Below are positions 8,220 through 15,758 of a DNA stretch of 64,000 nt, piece by piece; position 1 is the stretch's first letter, and every line of letters starts with the position of its first letter. The stretch spans positions 806,001 to 870,000 of the forward strand of contig NZ_LBHB01000002.1 of NCBI RefSeq assembly GCF_001010945.1, written 5' to 3'. Source of the stretch: Aurantiacibacter luteus. GTDB taxonomy: Bacteria > Pseudomonadota > Alphaproteobacteria > Sphingomonadales > Sphingomonadaceae. The notes under the pieces are model-generated. The model had not been told where the DNA came from. It made no database searches and saw only the letters and a program-made list of their open reading frames with translations. The translations under genes were made by a program, and so were the position numbers.

Positions 8220-9247
8220 GGCTGCTCGCATCGCTCCTGCTGGCGCTGATGCTGCTGGGCTGCGCGCGCGAGGTGCCGCCCGGTGTCACCGAGCTGACCT
8301 ACGCGACGCCCTATCCGCCCTCGCATCCATTCAGCAAGGCCGACCAGCGGTGGATGGACTGGATCGAGGCGGAGAGCGGCGGCTCGCTCGTCATCCGCCC
8401 GGTTTGGTCGGGCGCGCTGCTTTCGGCTGACATGTCGATGGAGGAACTGCGCCACGGCGTCGCCGACATCGGCCTCATCACCCCCATCTACGTGCGCGGC
8501 GGCACCCACCTGCTGCGCATCCAGACCGGCTTCTACAGCGGCGCGGACAGCGTCGCATCGCAGGTCGCCCTCTACCGCTGCATGGAGCGGGACGTGCCGC
8601 AGATCTCGCGCGAGCTGAGCGGGCTGAAGATTCTCGCCGTGCAGGGCGGCCTGTTGCCCGGCGTGCTGACCCGTAGGCGCGCGGTGAACAGCCTCGATGA
8701 CCTGCGCGGCATGCGCATCCGCGCTCCGACCGAGCTGCTGCCGGTGCTGCGCGAACTGGGCGCGGACCCGGTCAACATGCCCATGGGCGAAGTCTACTCG
8801 GCGCTCGCCAAGGGCGTGATCGACGGCGTGATCGCCCCGCCGGATACCTTTCGCGCGCTGCACTTCACCGAGGTCGCGACCAACTATTTCGAGCTGAAGG
8901 TGCCGCGCGGCGCCTATCCGGCCCGCGCCATGGGCGCAGCCCGCTGGAATGCGCTGAGCGATGCCGAGCGCGCGCTGCTCGAACGGAGCAGCCGCGTGTG
9001 GGAGCAGGCGCTGACCGAGGAGATCGTCGCATCCGAGCAGGTCGGGCGCGACGCGGGCGAGGGCGTGGTGCGCTACACGCAGCCCAGCGCGGCGGACCAG
9101 CAAGCCTTCGACGACCTGTACCTGCGCATCGGCCGCGCCAACGCGGGCGAGCTCTCGCGCTTCGGCATCGACGGGGAGGCCGCCTACCGAGTCGCCCGGG
9201 CCAGCGTGCGCGGACGCGACCAGATCATGTGTGGAGAGAGGAATTGA
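8216..9247 (+). CDS. dctP: TRAP transporter substrate-binding lipoprotein (DctP-type)
   Basis: The 343-residue protein starts with a short lipoprotein signal (lipobox LLGC, Cys16), so it is probably anchored in the periplasmic face rather than freely soluble. The body is a DctP fold: YATPYPPSHPFSKADQRW near the mature N-terminus, a VRPVWSGALLSADM-like strand, LRGMRIRAPTELL, the MPMGEVYSALAKGVIDGV core motif (about residues 197-214) and VARWN-type elements near residue 240. It should capture the substrate for DctQM encoded at 2212-3989. Separation from the permease genes by three CoA-enzyme genes suggests the transported acid is their substrate. Both ends overlap neighbours by 4 nt. Confidence 0.9.
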   Translation: MRLLASLLLALMLLGCAREVPPGVTELTYATPYPPSHPFSKADQRWMDWIEAESGGSLVIRPVWSGALLSADMSMEELRHGVADIGLITPIYVRGGTHLLRIQTGFYSGADSVASQVALYRCMERDVPQISRELSGLKILAVQGGLLPGVLTRRRAVNSLDDLRGMRIRAPTELLPVLRELGADPVNMPMGEVYSALAKGVIDGVIAPPDTFRALHFTEVATNYFELKVPRGAYPARAMGAARWNALSDAERALLERSSRVWEQALTEEIVASEQVGRDAGEGVVRYTQPSAADQQAFDDLYLRIGRANAGELSRFGIDGEAAYRVARASVRGRDQIMCGERN

Positions 9248-10398
9248 ACCAGCCGCTCGCCGGAATTCGCGTGGCCGATTTCAGCCATGTCATGGCCGGG
9301 CCCTTCGCCAGCCACTTGCTTCGCCTGATGGGTGCGGAGGTCATCAAGATCGAATCCGTCAAGGGCGACCAGTTCCGCAACTACGGCAGCAACCGCGAGA
9401 TGCGCGGCATGTCCCCCGCCTTCATCGCCGCCAACGTGGGCAAGAAGAGCATCGCGCTCGACCTGAAGGACGAGGGCGACCGCGACATTGCCCGCCGCAT
9501 CGTGGCGAAGAGCGACGTCCTGCTGGAAAACTTCCGCCCCGGCACCATCGGCAGGCTCGGCTTCGGCTACGAGGCAGTGCGGGCGGACAATCCCGGCCTC
9601 GTCTACTGCTCGATCTCTGGTTACGGGCAGGACAGCCCGCAGCGCGACTGGCCGGCCATCGACAACATCGTGCAGGCAACCAGCGGCATGATGATGCTGT
9701 CGGGCGCGGAGGGCGATCCGCCGATCCGCATCGGCTTCCCCATCGTCGATACCCTGACCGGCCAGACGGCGGCCACCGCCATCCTCGGCGCGCTGATCCA
9801 GCGGTTCCGCACGGGCGAGGGCGCCTACATCGACGTGTCCATGCTCGATGCGACGCTCTCGTTCATGACCTCGGCGCTGACGCCGTTCCTTTCCACCGGC
9901 AACACACTGCGAAGGCTCGGCAACACCGGCTATTCGGAGCTGCCGACCGCGGGTGTGTTCCGCACGCGGGACGGGCGGTTCGTCTCGCTCGGCGTGGTGC
10001 AGGACAACCAGTTCGATGCGCTCGCCCGGCTGCTGGGGCGCGAGGCGTGGCTCACCGATCCGCGCTTCGCCGATGCCGACGCGCGGCGCGGGGCCTTCGA
10101 CGCGCTGTTCGGCGAGTTGGAGGCGATCATGCTCACGCGCGAGGGAGCCGAGTGGGAGCGTGTGCTGAGCGAGGCCGGCATTCCCTGCGGCCTCGTGCGC
10201 GGCGTGGACGAGGCGGCCTCGCTCTGCCGCGAGGGCAGCCTGCTGCGCTTCGCCGTGCCGACAAACGGATCGCAAACCGATGTCGCCGTGCCCAATGCCG
10301 GCTTCGCCATGACCCCCGGCGGTCCGGGCACCGAAGAGCCGCCGCCCACGCTCGACCAGCACCGCGAGGAGATACTGCAATGGCTCGCCGAGGCATGA
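9244..10398 (+). CDS. CaiB/BaiF (class III) CoA-transferase
   Basis: This is a single-domain, 384-residue family member with every common block. LAGIRVADFSHVMAGPFASH opens it, followed by MGAEVIKIES, LLENFRPGTIGRLGFGYEAV, ISGYGQDSPQRDWPAIDNI and GEGAYIDVSMLDA, where Asp197 is the likely acyl carrier residue. It transfers CoA between carboxylic acids. The chosen start is TTG 9244, which overlaps the dctP stop as TTGA and has a GGAG ribosome-binding site 7 nt upstream; GTG 9229 is a weaker alternative. With the fused enzyme at 4846 it gives the operon two separate transferases, perhaps for two substrates or for two steps of one path. Confidence 0.93.
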   Translation: MNQPLAGIRVADFSHVMAGPFASHLLRLMGAEVIKIESVKGDQFRNYGSNREMRGMSPAFIAANVGKKSIALDLKDEGDRDIARRIVAKSDVLLENFRPGTIGRLGFGYEAVRADNPGLVYCSISGYGQDSPQRDWPAIDNIVQATSGMMMLSGAEGDPPIRIGFPIVDTLTGQTAATAILGALIQRFRTGEGAYIDVSMLDATLSFMTSALTPFLSTGNTLRRLGNTGYSELPTAGVFRTRDGRFVSLGVVQDNQFDALARLLGREAWLTDPRFADADARRGAFDALFGELEAIMLTREGAEWERVLSEAGIPCGLVRGVDEAASLCREGSLLRFAVPTNGSQTDVAVPNAGFAMTPGGPGTEEPPPTLDQHREEILQWLAEA

Positions 10399-12107
10399 GC
10401 GCGCGATCATTGGCGAAGCTGCTGACGGCACTTGCGGCATTGCTGTGCGCCCCCGCCGTGGCCCTCGCGCAGCCCTATCCGGATTACGCGCGGGAATCGC
10501 TTTACGTGCCCGTGCGCGACGGCACGCGACTGGCGGTGAACATCTATCGTCCGGCAACCGGCGGGCAGGTGGCGACGGAGCGACTGCCGGTCATCTTCGT
10601 CTTTACCCCCTACCGCGCCCGCATCCGCAACGCAGAGGGCGAAGTCGTGGAGACGGCGCTGAACGACAATCTCGGCCTGCGCTCGCTGCTGCGGGCGGGC
10701 TATGTCGTCGCGGTGGCGGACATTCGTGGCAAGGGCGCCAGCTTCGGCGCACGGCGAGGGTTCCAGGACCGGACCGAGGCGATGGACGGGCACGACCTCG
10801 TCCAGTGGCTTGCCGCGCGCGACTATTCGACGGGCGATGTCGGCATGGTCGGATGCAGCTATCTCGGCGGCACCACCATGCACACCGCCAGCACGGCCCC
10901 GCCGGCACTGCGGGCGATCTTCACCGGGGCGAGCGACTGGGACAAGTACGCCTTCGTGCGCCGCGGCGGCATCACCGCGCAATTCAACACCCGGCCCGAC
11001 GAGCCGCTGAGCGACGACCTCGCCAGCCTGCCGGTCGATGCCGATCCCGACGGCGCGCTGCTGCGTGAGGCCGTGGCGCAGCATGCCGACAACACCTCGA
11101 TGGCGGGGCTGTGGTACGGAATGCCCTACCGCGACAGCGTCTCCCCGCTGACGGGCAATGCCTTCTGGGACGAGGTGGCAATCTGGCGGTATGCCGACAC
11201 CATCCGCGAAGCCGGCATCGCCACCTACATGTGGGGCAACTGGAACGACGAGCCGACCAGCGACGTCATCCTCGCTGCCGAGAACCTGGGCAGCCGTCTG
11301 CTGGTCGGCCCCGGCAGCCACTGCGAGACACCGCGCGACTTTGCTTTCACGCAGGAGATCGTGCGCTACTTCGACCATGAGCTGAAGGGCCTGGACAATG
11401 GCTTCGCCGAGCAGCCGCGCGTGACCTACTGGTCGGACGAGACGGGCGATGCCGGCCACTATGTACGCGGCGGGGAATGGCCCGGTGCGCGCTCGCAGAC
11501 GGCGGCCTGGTATCTGGGCGACGGATCGCTGGCTGCACGCCCGCCCGAGGCGGGGGCGCGGACCTTTGCCGTCGACTACGACGTGGCGAACGATGCCTAT
11601 TTCGCATTCTGGCCCAGTCCGCTCGACGAACACGGCCTCGTCTACGACGGCGCGCCGCTGGCCGAGCCGATGGACCTGCTGGGCTTCCCCACCGCGCACG
11701 TCACCATCGCCGCAGACCGACCTGACGTCGATGTCTTCGTTTATCTCGAAGCGGTCGATGCAGGGGGCACGGCGGAGGTCGTCTCCTTCGGACGGCTCAA
11801 GGCCTCGCAGCGCGCCCTCAGCGCCGCGCCTTGGGACAATCTCGGCCTGCCCTGGCATTCGGGGCGCGAGGCGGACGCCGCGCCGATCCCTGCCGGACAG
11901 AGCGCGACGCTCATCGTGCCCATGCTGGCGACATCGTACCACGTGCCCGCAGGCTCGCGCTTGCGGTTCGTGGTGACCGGCGCCGACCCGCGCCAGCGCA
12001 ACCTCGCCGATCTCAGGCAGGATCCCGCGCCGCGCATCACGGTGACGCACGGCTGGGCCTACGGCTCGCGGATCGAATTGCCGCTGAATGTGACAGGAGA
12101 CGAATGA
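10395..12107 (+). CDS. Secreted CocE/NonD-family hydrolase
   Basis: The 570-residue protein begins with a Sec-type signal peptide (hydrophobic core, cleavage after ALA near residue 25). It continues as an X-Pro dipeptidyl-peptidase/CocE-type alpha/beta hydrolase. VRDGTRLAVNIYRP is the family opening, TPYR follows, the nucleophile elbow GCSYLGG places Ser155, and WNDEPTSD and GPGSHCE fit the Asp and His regions. The C-terminal part (about 340-570) is the jelly-roll domain with WYLGDGSL and the closing ITVTHGWAYGSR. Relatives cleave esters, beta-lactams or N-terminal dipeptides. Here it probably releases an acid in the periplasm for the TRAP system. It overlaps both neighbours by ATGA. Confidence 0.88.
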   Translation: MSARSLAKLLTALAALLCAPAVALAQPYPDYARESLYVPVRDGTRLAVNIYRPATGGQVATERLPVIFVFTPYRARIRNAEGEVVETALNDNLGLRSLLRAGYVVAVADIRGKGASFGARRGFQDRTEAMDGHDLVQWLAARDYSTGDVGMVGCSYLGGTTMHTASTAPPALRAIFTGASDWDKYAFVRRGGITAQFNTRPDEPLSDDLASLPVDADPDGALLREAVAQHADNTSMAGLWYGMPYRDSVSPLTGNAFWDEVAIWRYADTIREAGIATYMWGNWNDEPTSDVILAAENLGSRLLVGPGSHCETPRDFAFTQEIVRYFDHELKGLDNGFAEQPRVTYWSDETGDAGHYVRGGEWPGARSQTAAWYLGDGSLAARPPEAGARTFAVDYDVANDAYFAFWPSPLDEHGLVYDGAPLAEPMDLLGFPTAHVTIAADRPDVDVFVYLEAVDAGGTAEVVSFGRLKASQRALSAAPWDNLGLPWHSGREADAAPIPAGQSATLIVPMLATSYHVPAGSRLRFVVTGADPRQRNLADLRQDPAPRITVTHGWAYGSRIELPLNVTGDE

Positions 12108-13060
12108 TGCGGCTCATCCTGCCCCTTGCCATGGCGGCAATGATGTTTGCGCCTGCAAGTGCCCAGCAGGCTCCCGATCCCGCCGAGATGCGTCGTCAGA
12201 TGGAGGCGCGCAATGCCATACCCGATACCGCCGGCGACGGACCCTATCCCGCGGTGATCGAGGAATATGCCAGCCTGCCGGACCACGTGGTCTATCACCC
12301 GGCGGAGCTCGCGCCGCCCTTCGGCGGGAGCATGCCGGTGGTAGTCTGGGGCAACGGCGGCTGCGCGGACGACGGCAGCTCGGCGCGCCTCCACCTCGCG
12401 CAGATTGCCAGCTACGGCTACCTCGTCATCGCGCCCGGCCCTCGCCGGAGCGGCCCCGGTGCCACCCACGGCCCCGCGCCGGAGCGTCCGCGCCCGGCCG
12501 AGGGCCTGCCGCCGCCCGCCACCAGCGTCGCCGACGTGATGGCCGGCATCGACTGGGCGATCGCGCAGGATGCCGATCCGGCCAGCCCCTTCTACGGGCG
12601 CGTGGCGACGGGCAGGCTGGCAGTCGCCGGCCACAGCTGCGGCGGGCTCCAGGCTATTCAGGCGGCGGCCGACCCGCGCATCGACACCGTGCTCATTCAT
12701 AACAGCGGGATCTACAATTCGGAAGCCAGCCCGATCCAGTCGATGACCGTGTCAAAGGCCATGCTGCGCGGGTTCCACCAGCCGGTGCTCTACGTGATGG
12801 GCGGTCCGAACGACATCGCCCACCCGAATGGTCTCGACGACTATGCGCGCGTCGATCACGTGCCGATCATGCTGGCAGACCTGCCGGTCGGACACGGCGG
12901 CACCTTCTTCGAACCCTACGGCGGCGCTGCGGCGCAGGTGGCGGTGGACTGGCTGGAATGGCAGCTGCGCGGCGATGCAGTCGCGGGCCGCACGTTCACG
13001 GGCGAAAACTGCCGCTTGTGCAGCGGCTCGCAATGGACGCTCAGCCGCAAGGGTTGGTAG
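12104..13060 (+). CDS. Secreted alpha/beta hydrolase (esterase-like)
   Basis: The 318-residue protein has a signal peptide (cleavage near PASAQQ, residue 20-21) and an alpha/beta-hydrolase core. VVVWGNGGCADDG is a probable oxyanion strand, GYLVIAPGPR follows, and the nucleophile elbow AGHSCGG has Ser178. GGPNDIAHPNG and DLPVGHGGTF supply likely Asp and His. The style resembles poorly characterised feruloyl- or acetyl-esterase-like enzymes, but substrate cannot be read from sequence. Start 12104 overlaps the preceding stop by ATGA; ATG 12107 is equally possible. It is the last gene of the overlapping chain that starts at 1103, followed by a 44-nt gap. Confidence 0.85.
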   Translation: MMRLILPLAMAAMMFAPASAQQAPDPAEMRRQMEARNAIPDTAGDGPYPAVIEEYASLPDHVVYHPAELAPPFGGSMPVVVWGNGGCADDGSSARLHLAQIASYGYLVIAPGPRRSGPGATHGPAPERPRPAEGLPPPATSVADVMAGIDWAIAQDADPASPFYGRVATGRLAVAGHSCGGLQAIQAAADPRIDTVLIHNSGIYNSEASPIQSMTVSKAMLRGFHQPVLYVMGGPNDIAHPNGLDDYARVDHVPIMLADLPVGHGGTFFEPYGGAAAQVAVDWLEWQLRGDAVAGRTFTGENCRLCSGSQWTLSRKGW

Positions 13061-13104
13061 GACACAGTCAACGAATCGCCCGCGTGGCACGAGAGGATAC
13101 GACA

Positions 13105-14508
13105 ATGCAGCAGTTTCAGCGCAAGAACCCGGTGACCGGCGACGTCGCCTCGTCCGCCCACGCGATGAAGGCCAGCGACGTGCCTACGGTAGCCGAGAAG
13201 GCGCAGGCCGGGTTCTCCGAGTGGTCGCAGATGGGCCCCAACGCGAGGCGCGCGGTGCTTATGAAGGCGGCGGACGCGCTGATGGCTAAGAAAGACGAGT
13301 TCGTCGCCGCCATGATGGGCGAGATTGGCGCCACCGCGGGCTGGGCCATGTTCAACCTCGGCCTTGCGGCAGGGATGGTGCGCGAGGCGGCGGCGTTGAC
13401 CACGCAGATTTCCGGCGAGGTCATTCCTTCCGACCATCACGGCACCATCGCCATGGCCCTGCGCGAGCCGGTGGGCGTGCTGCTGGGCATCGCGCCGTGG
13501 AACGCGCCGATCATCCTCGGCGTGCGCGCCATCGCCGTGCCGCTCGCCTGCGGCAACGCGGTGATCCTGAAGGCCAGCGAGCAGTGCCCGCGCACCCACG
13601 CGCTGATTATCGAGGCGTTCGCCGAGGCGGGCTTTCCGGAAGGCACCGTCAACATCGTCACCAACGCGCCCGAGGACGCGGGCGAGGTGGTCGGCGCGCT
13701 GATCGATGCGCCGCAGGTTCGCCGCATCAACTTCACCGGCTCGACCGCGGTGGGCAAGATCATCGCGAAACGCGCCGCCGAGCATTTGAAGCCCGTGCTG
13801 CTGGAGCTGGGCGGCAAGGCGCCGATGATCGTGCTGGAAGACGCCGACCTCGACGAAGCGGTCAAGGCTGCGGCCTTCGGCGCCTACATGAACCAGGGCC
13901 AGATCTGCATGTCGACCGAGCGCATCATCGTGGTCGAGAGCGTAGCCGACGAATTTGCGCGCAAGTTTGCGGAAAAGGTGAAGACCATGCCCGCCGGCGA
14001 TCCCACCGCGGGCAACACGCCGCTGGGCGCCGTGGTCGACCGCAAGACCGTGGATCACTGCCTCGAACTGGTCGAGGACGCCGTCAGCCAGGGGGCGGAG
14101 CTGCTGGTGGGCGGGGAAACCTCGATGAATGTCGTCATGCCCGCGCACCTCGTCGACAAGGTGACGCCCGGGATGCGCCTGTTCCGCGACGAGAGCTTCG
14201 GCCCGGTCGTCGGCATCGCCCGCGCGCGCGACGAGGCGCACGCCATCGAGCTCGCCAACGATACCGAGTACGGCCTCTCCTCCGCCGTCTTCACACGCGA
14301 TACCGCACGCGGGCTGAGGGTGGCGCGGCAGATCCAGGCCGGCATCTGCCACGTCAACGCCAGCACGGTCAGCGACGAGCCGCAAATGCCGTTCGGCGGC
14401 ATGAAGGCCAGCGGCTACGGTCGGTTCGGCGGCAAGGCCGGGATCGATGCCTTTACCGAGCTGCGCTGGATCACGATCGAGACCGAGCCGGGGCATTATC
14501 CGATCTGA
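13105..14508 (+). CDS. Aldehyde dehydrogenase, vanillin/salicylaldehyde dehydrogenase-like
   Basis: The 467-residue NAD(P)-dependent aldehyde dehydrogenase has all catalytic parts: APWNAPIIL (Asn133), LKASEQCPRTH, FTGSTAVGK, LELGGKAP with Glu234, and GQICMSTER with nucleophile Cys268. The GQICMSTERIIV form and length recall vanillin, salicylaldehyde and 4-hydroxybenzaldehyde dehydrogenases. It oxidises an aldehyde, probably aromatic, to the acid. The context supports that, since the next gene, overlapping by one base, is 4-hydroxybenzoate hydroxylase. ATG 13105 has a GAGAGGA ribosome-binding site 7 nt upstream. Confidence 0.88.
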   Translation: MQQFQRKNPVTGDVASSAHAMKASDVPTVAEKAQAGFSEWSQMGPNARRAVLMKAADALMAKKDEFVAAMMGEIGATAGWAMFNLGLAAGMVREAAALTTQISGEVIPSDHHGTIAMALREPVGVLLGIAPWNAPIILGVRAIAVPLACGNAVILKASEQCPRTHALIIEAFAEAGFPEGTVNIVTNAPEDAGEVVGALIDAPQVRRINFTGSTAVGKIIAKRAAEHLKPVLLELGGKAPMIVLEDADLDEAVKAAAFGAYMNQGQICMSTERIIVVESVADEFARKFAEKVKTMPAGDPTAGNTPLGAVVDRKTVDHCLELVEDAVSQGAELLVGGETSMNVVMPAHLVDKVTPGMRLFRDESFGPVVGIARARDEAHAIELANDTEYGLSSAVFTRDTARGLRVARQIQAGICHVNASTVSDEPQMPFGGMKASGYGRFGGKAGIDAFTELRWITIETEPGHYPI

Positions 14509-15677
14509 TGCGCACCCAGATCTGCATCATCGGCGCCGGTCCGGCGGGCCTGCTGCTCGGCCACCTGCTGCGCGCCGAGGGGGTGGAGTGCGTGGTGATC
14601 GAGCGGCAGACGCCCGATTACATCCTCGGCCGCATTCGCGCAGGCGTGCTTGAGGAAATCACCGTCTCGCTGATGGCGCGGCTGGGGCTGGACGCGCGGC
14701 TAAAGGCCGAGGGCTTGCCGCACGGCGGGTTCAATCTGGCGGACGGCGAGCGGCTGATCCGCATCGACATTGCCGACCTGACCGGCAAGCAGGTGGTGGT
14801 CTACGGCCAGACGGAGGTGACCCGCGACCTGATGGCAGCGCGCGAGGAGCGCGGGCTGGAGGTCGTGTACGAGGCCGCCGACGTGGCGCTGCACGACGTG
14901 GAGAGCGACGCGCCTTTCGTTACCTACACCAAGGAGGGCACCGAGCACCGGGTGGACGCGCGCTTCGTGGTCGGCTGCGACGGCTTCCACGGTCCGAGCC
15001 GCAAGGCCATCCCGGCGAACGTGGCGAAGGAATACCTGCGCGAGTATCCGTTCGGCTGGCTCGGCATCCTGGCCGACGTGCCGCCGTGCAACCACGAGCT
15101 GATCTACGCCAACCACGAGCGCGGCTTCGCGCTCGCCTCGATGCGTTCCGAGAGCCGCAGCCGCTACTACGTCGACGTGCCGCTGACCGACCGTGTCGAG
15201 GAATGGAGCGACGAGCGGTTGTGGGACGAGCTGGCCGTGCGCCTCGGCCCCGAGGCCGCCGCGCACATGACCCGCGGGCCTGCCATCGAAAAGAGCATCG
15301 CGCCGCTACGCAGCTACGTCTTTGCCCCCATGCGCCACGGCAGCCTGCTGCTGTGCGGCGATGCCGCGCACATCGTCCCGCCGACGGGCGCCAAGGGCCT
15401 GAACCTCGCCGCCAGCGACGTGCACTACGCCGCCGAGGCACTGACGGGTTACTTCCGCCGCAACGATGCGGGCGCCATCGCCGCCTACTCCGACACCGCG
15501 CTCGCCCGGGTATGGAAGTCCGAGCGGTTCAGCTGGTCGCTCACCCGGCTCATGCACCGCTTCCCCGAAGACGGGCCGTTCGAGCGCGCCATGCAGGTCG
15601 CCGAACTCGACTACATCGCCACAAGCCGCGCAGCGCAAACCGCCATCGCCGAGAACTACGTCGGGCTGCCTATTTAA
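14508..15677 (+). CDS. pobA: 4-hydroxybenzoate 3-monooxygenase
   Basis: The 389-residue flavoprotein matches PobA in length (about 390) and motifs. An N-terminal FAD site IIGAGPAGLLLG is followed by ILGRIRAGVLE, the DG-type motif FVVGCDGFHGPSR and the second FAD motif LLLCGDAAHIVPPTGAKGLN. The enzyme uses NADPH and oxygen to turn 4-hydroxybenzoate into protocatechuate, the entry to ring cleavage. Ring-cleavage genes are not in the window. The ATG at 14508 shares its A with the stop of the aldehyde dehydrogenase, so the pair likely forms a 4-hydroxybenzaldehyde to protocatechuate unit. Confidence 0.93.
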   Translation: MRTQICIIGAGPAGLLLGHLLRAEGVECVVIERQTPDYILGRIRAGVLEEITVSLMARLGLDARLKAEGLPHGGFNLADGERLIRIDIADLTGKQVVVYGQTEVTRDLMAAREERGLEVVYEAADVALHDVESDAPFVTYTKEGTEHRVDARFVVGCDGFHGPSRKAIPANVAKEYLREYPFGWLGILADVPPCNHELIYANHERGFALASMRSESRSRYYVDVPLTDRVEEWSDERLWDELAVRLGPEAAAHMTRGPAIEKSIAPLRSYVFAPMRHGSLLLCGDAAHIVPPTGAKGLNLAASDVHYAAEALTGYFRRNDAGAIAAYSDTALARVWKSERFSWSLTRLMHRFPEDGPFERAMQVAELDYIATSRAAQTAIAENYVGLPI

Positions 15678-15758
15678 TGGATACCGAAAGCCAGGGTTAA
15701 CGCATAAGCAAGCACGCGCGGGTAGACCCGCAGGCTTCGCAACAAGAGCATCGTACGC

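Noticed and set aside
15718-15731. Hairpin GCGGG-TAGA-CCCGC after pobA as a terminator
   Set aside because: The stem is only 5 bp and no T tract follows, so it is not a convincing intrinsic terminator.
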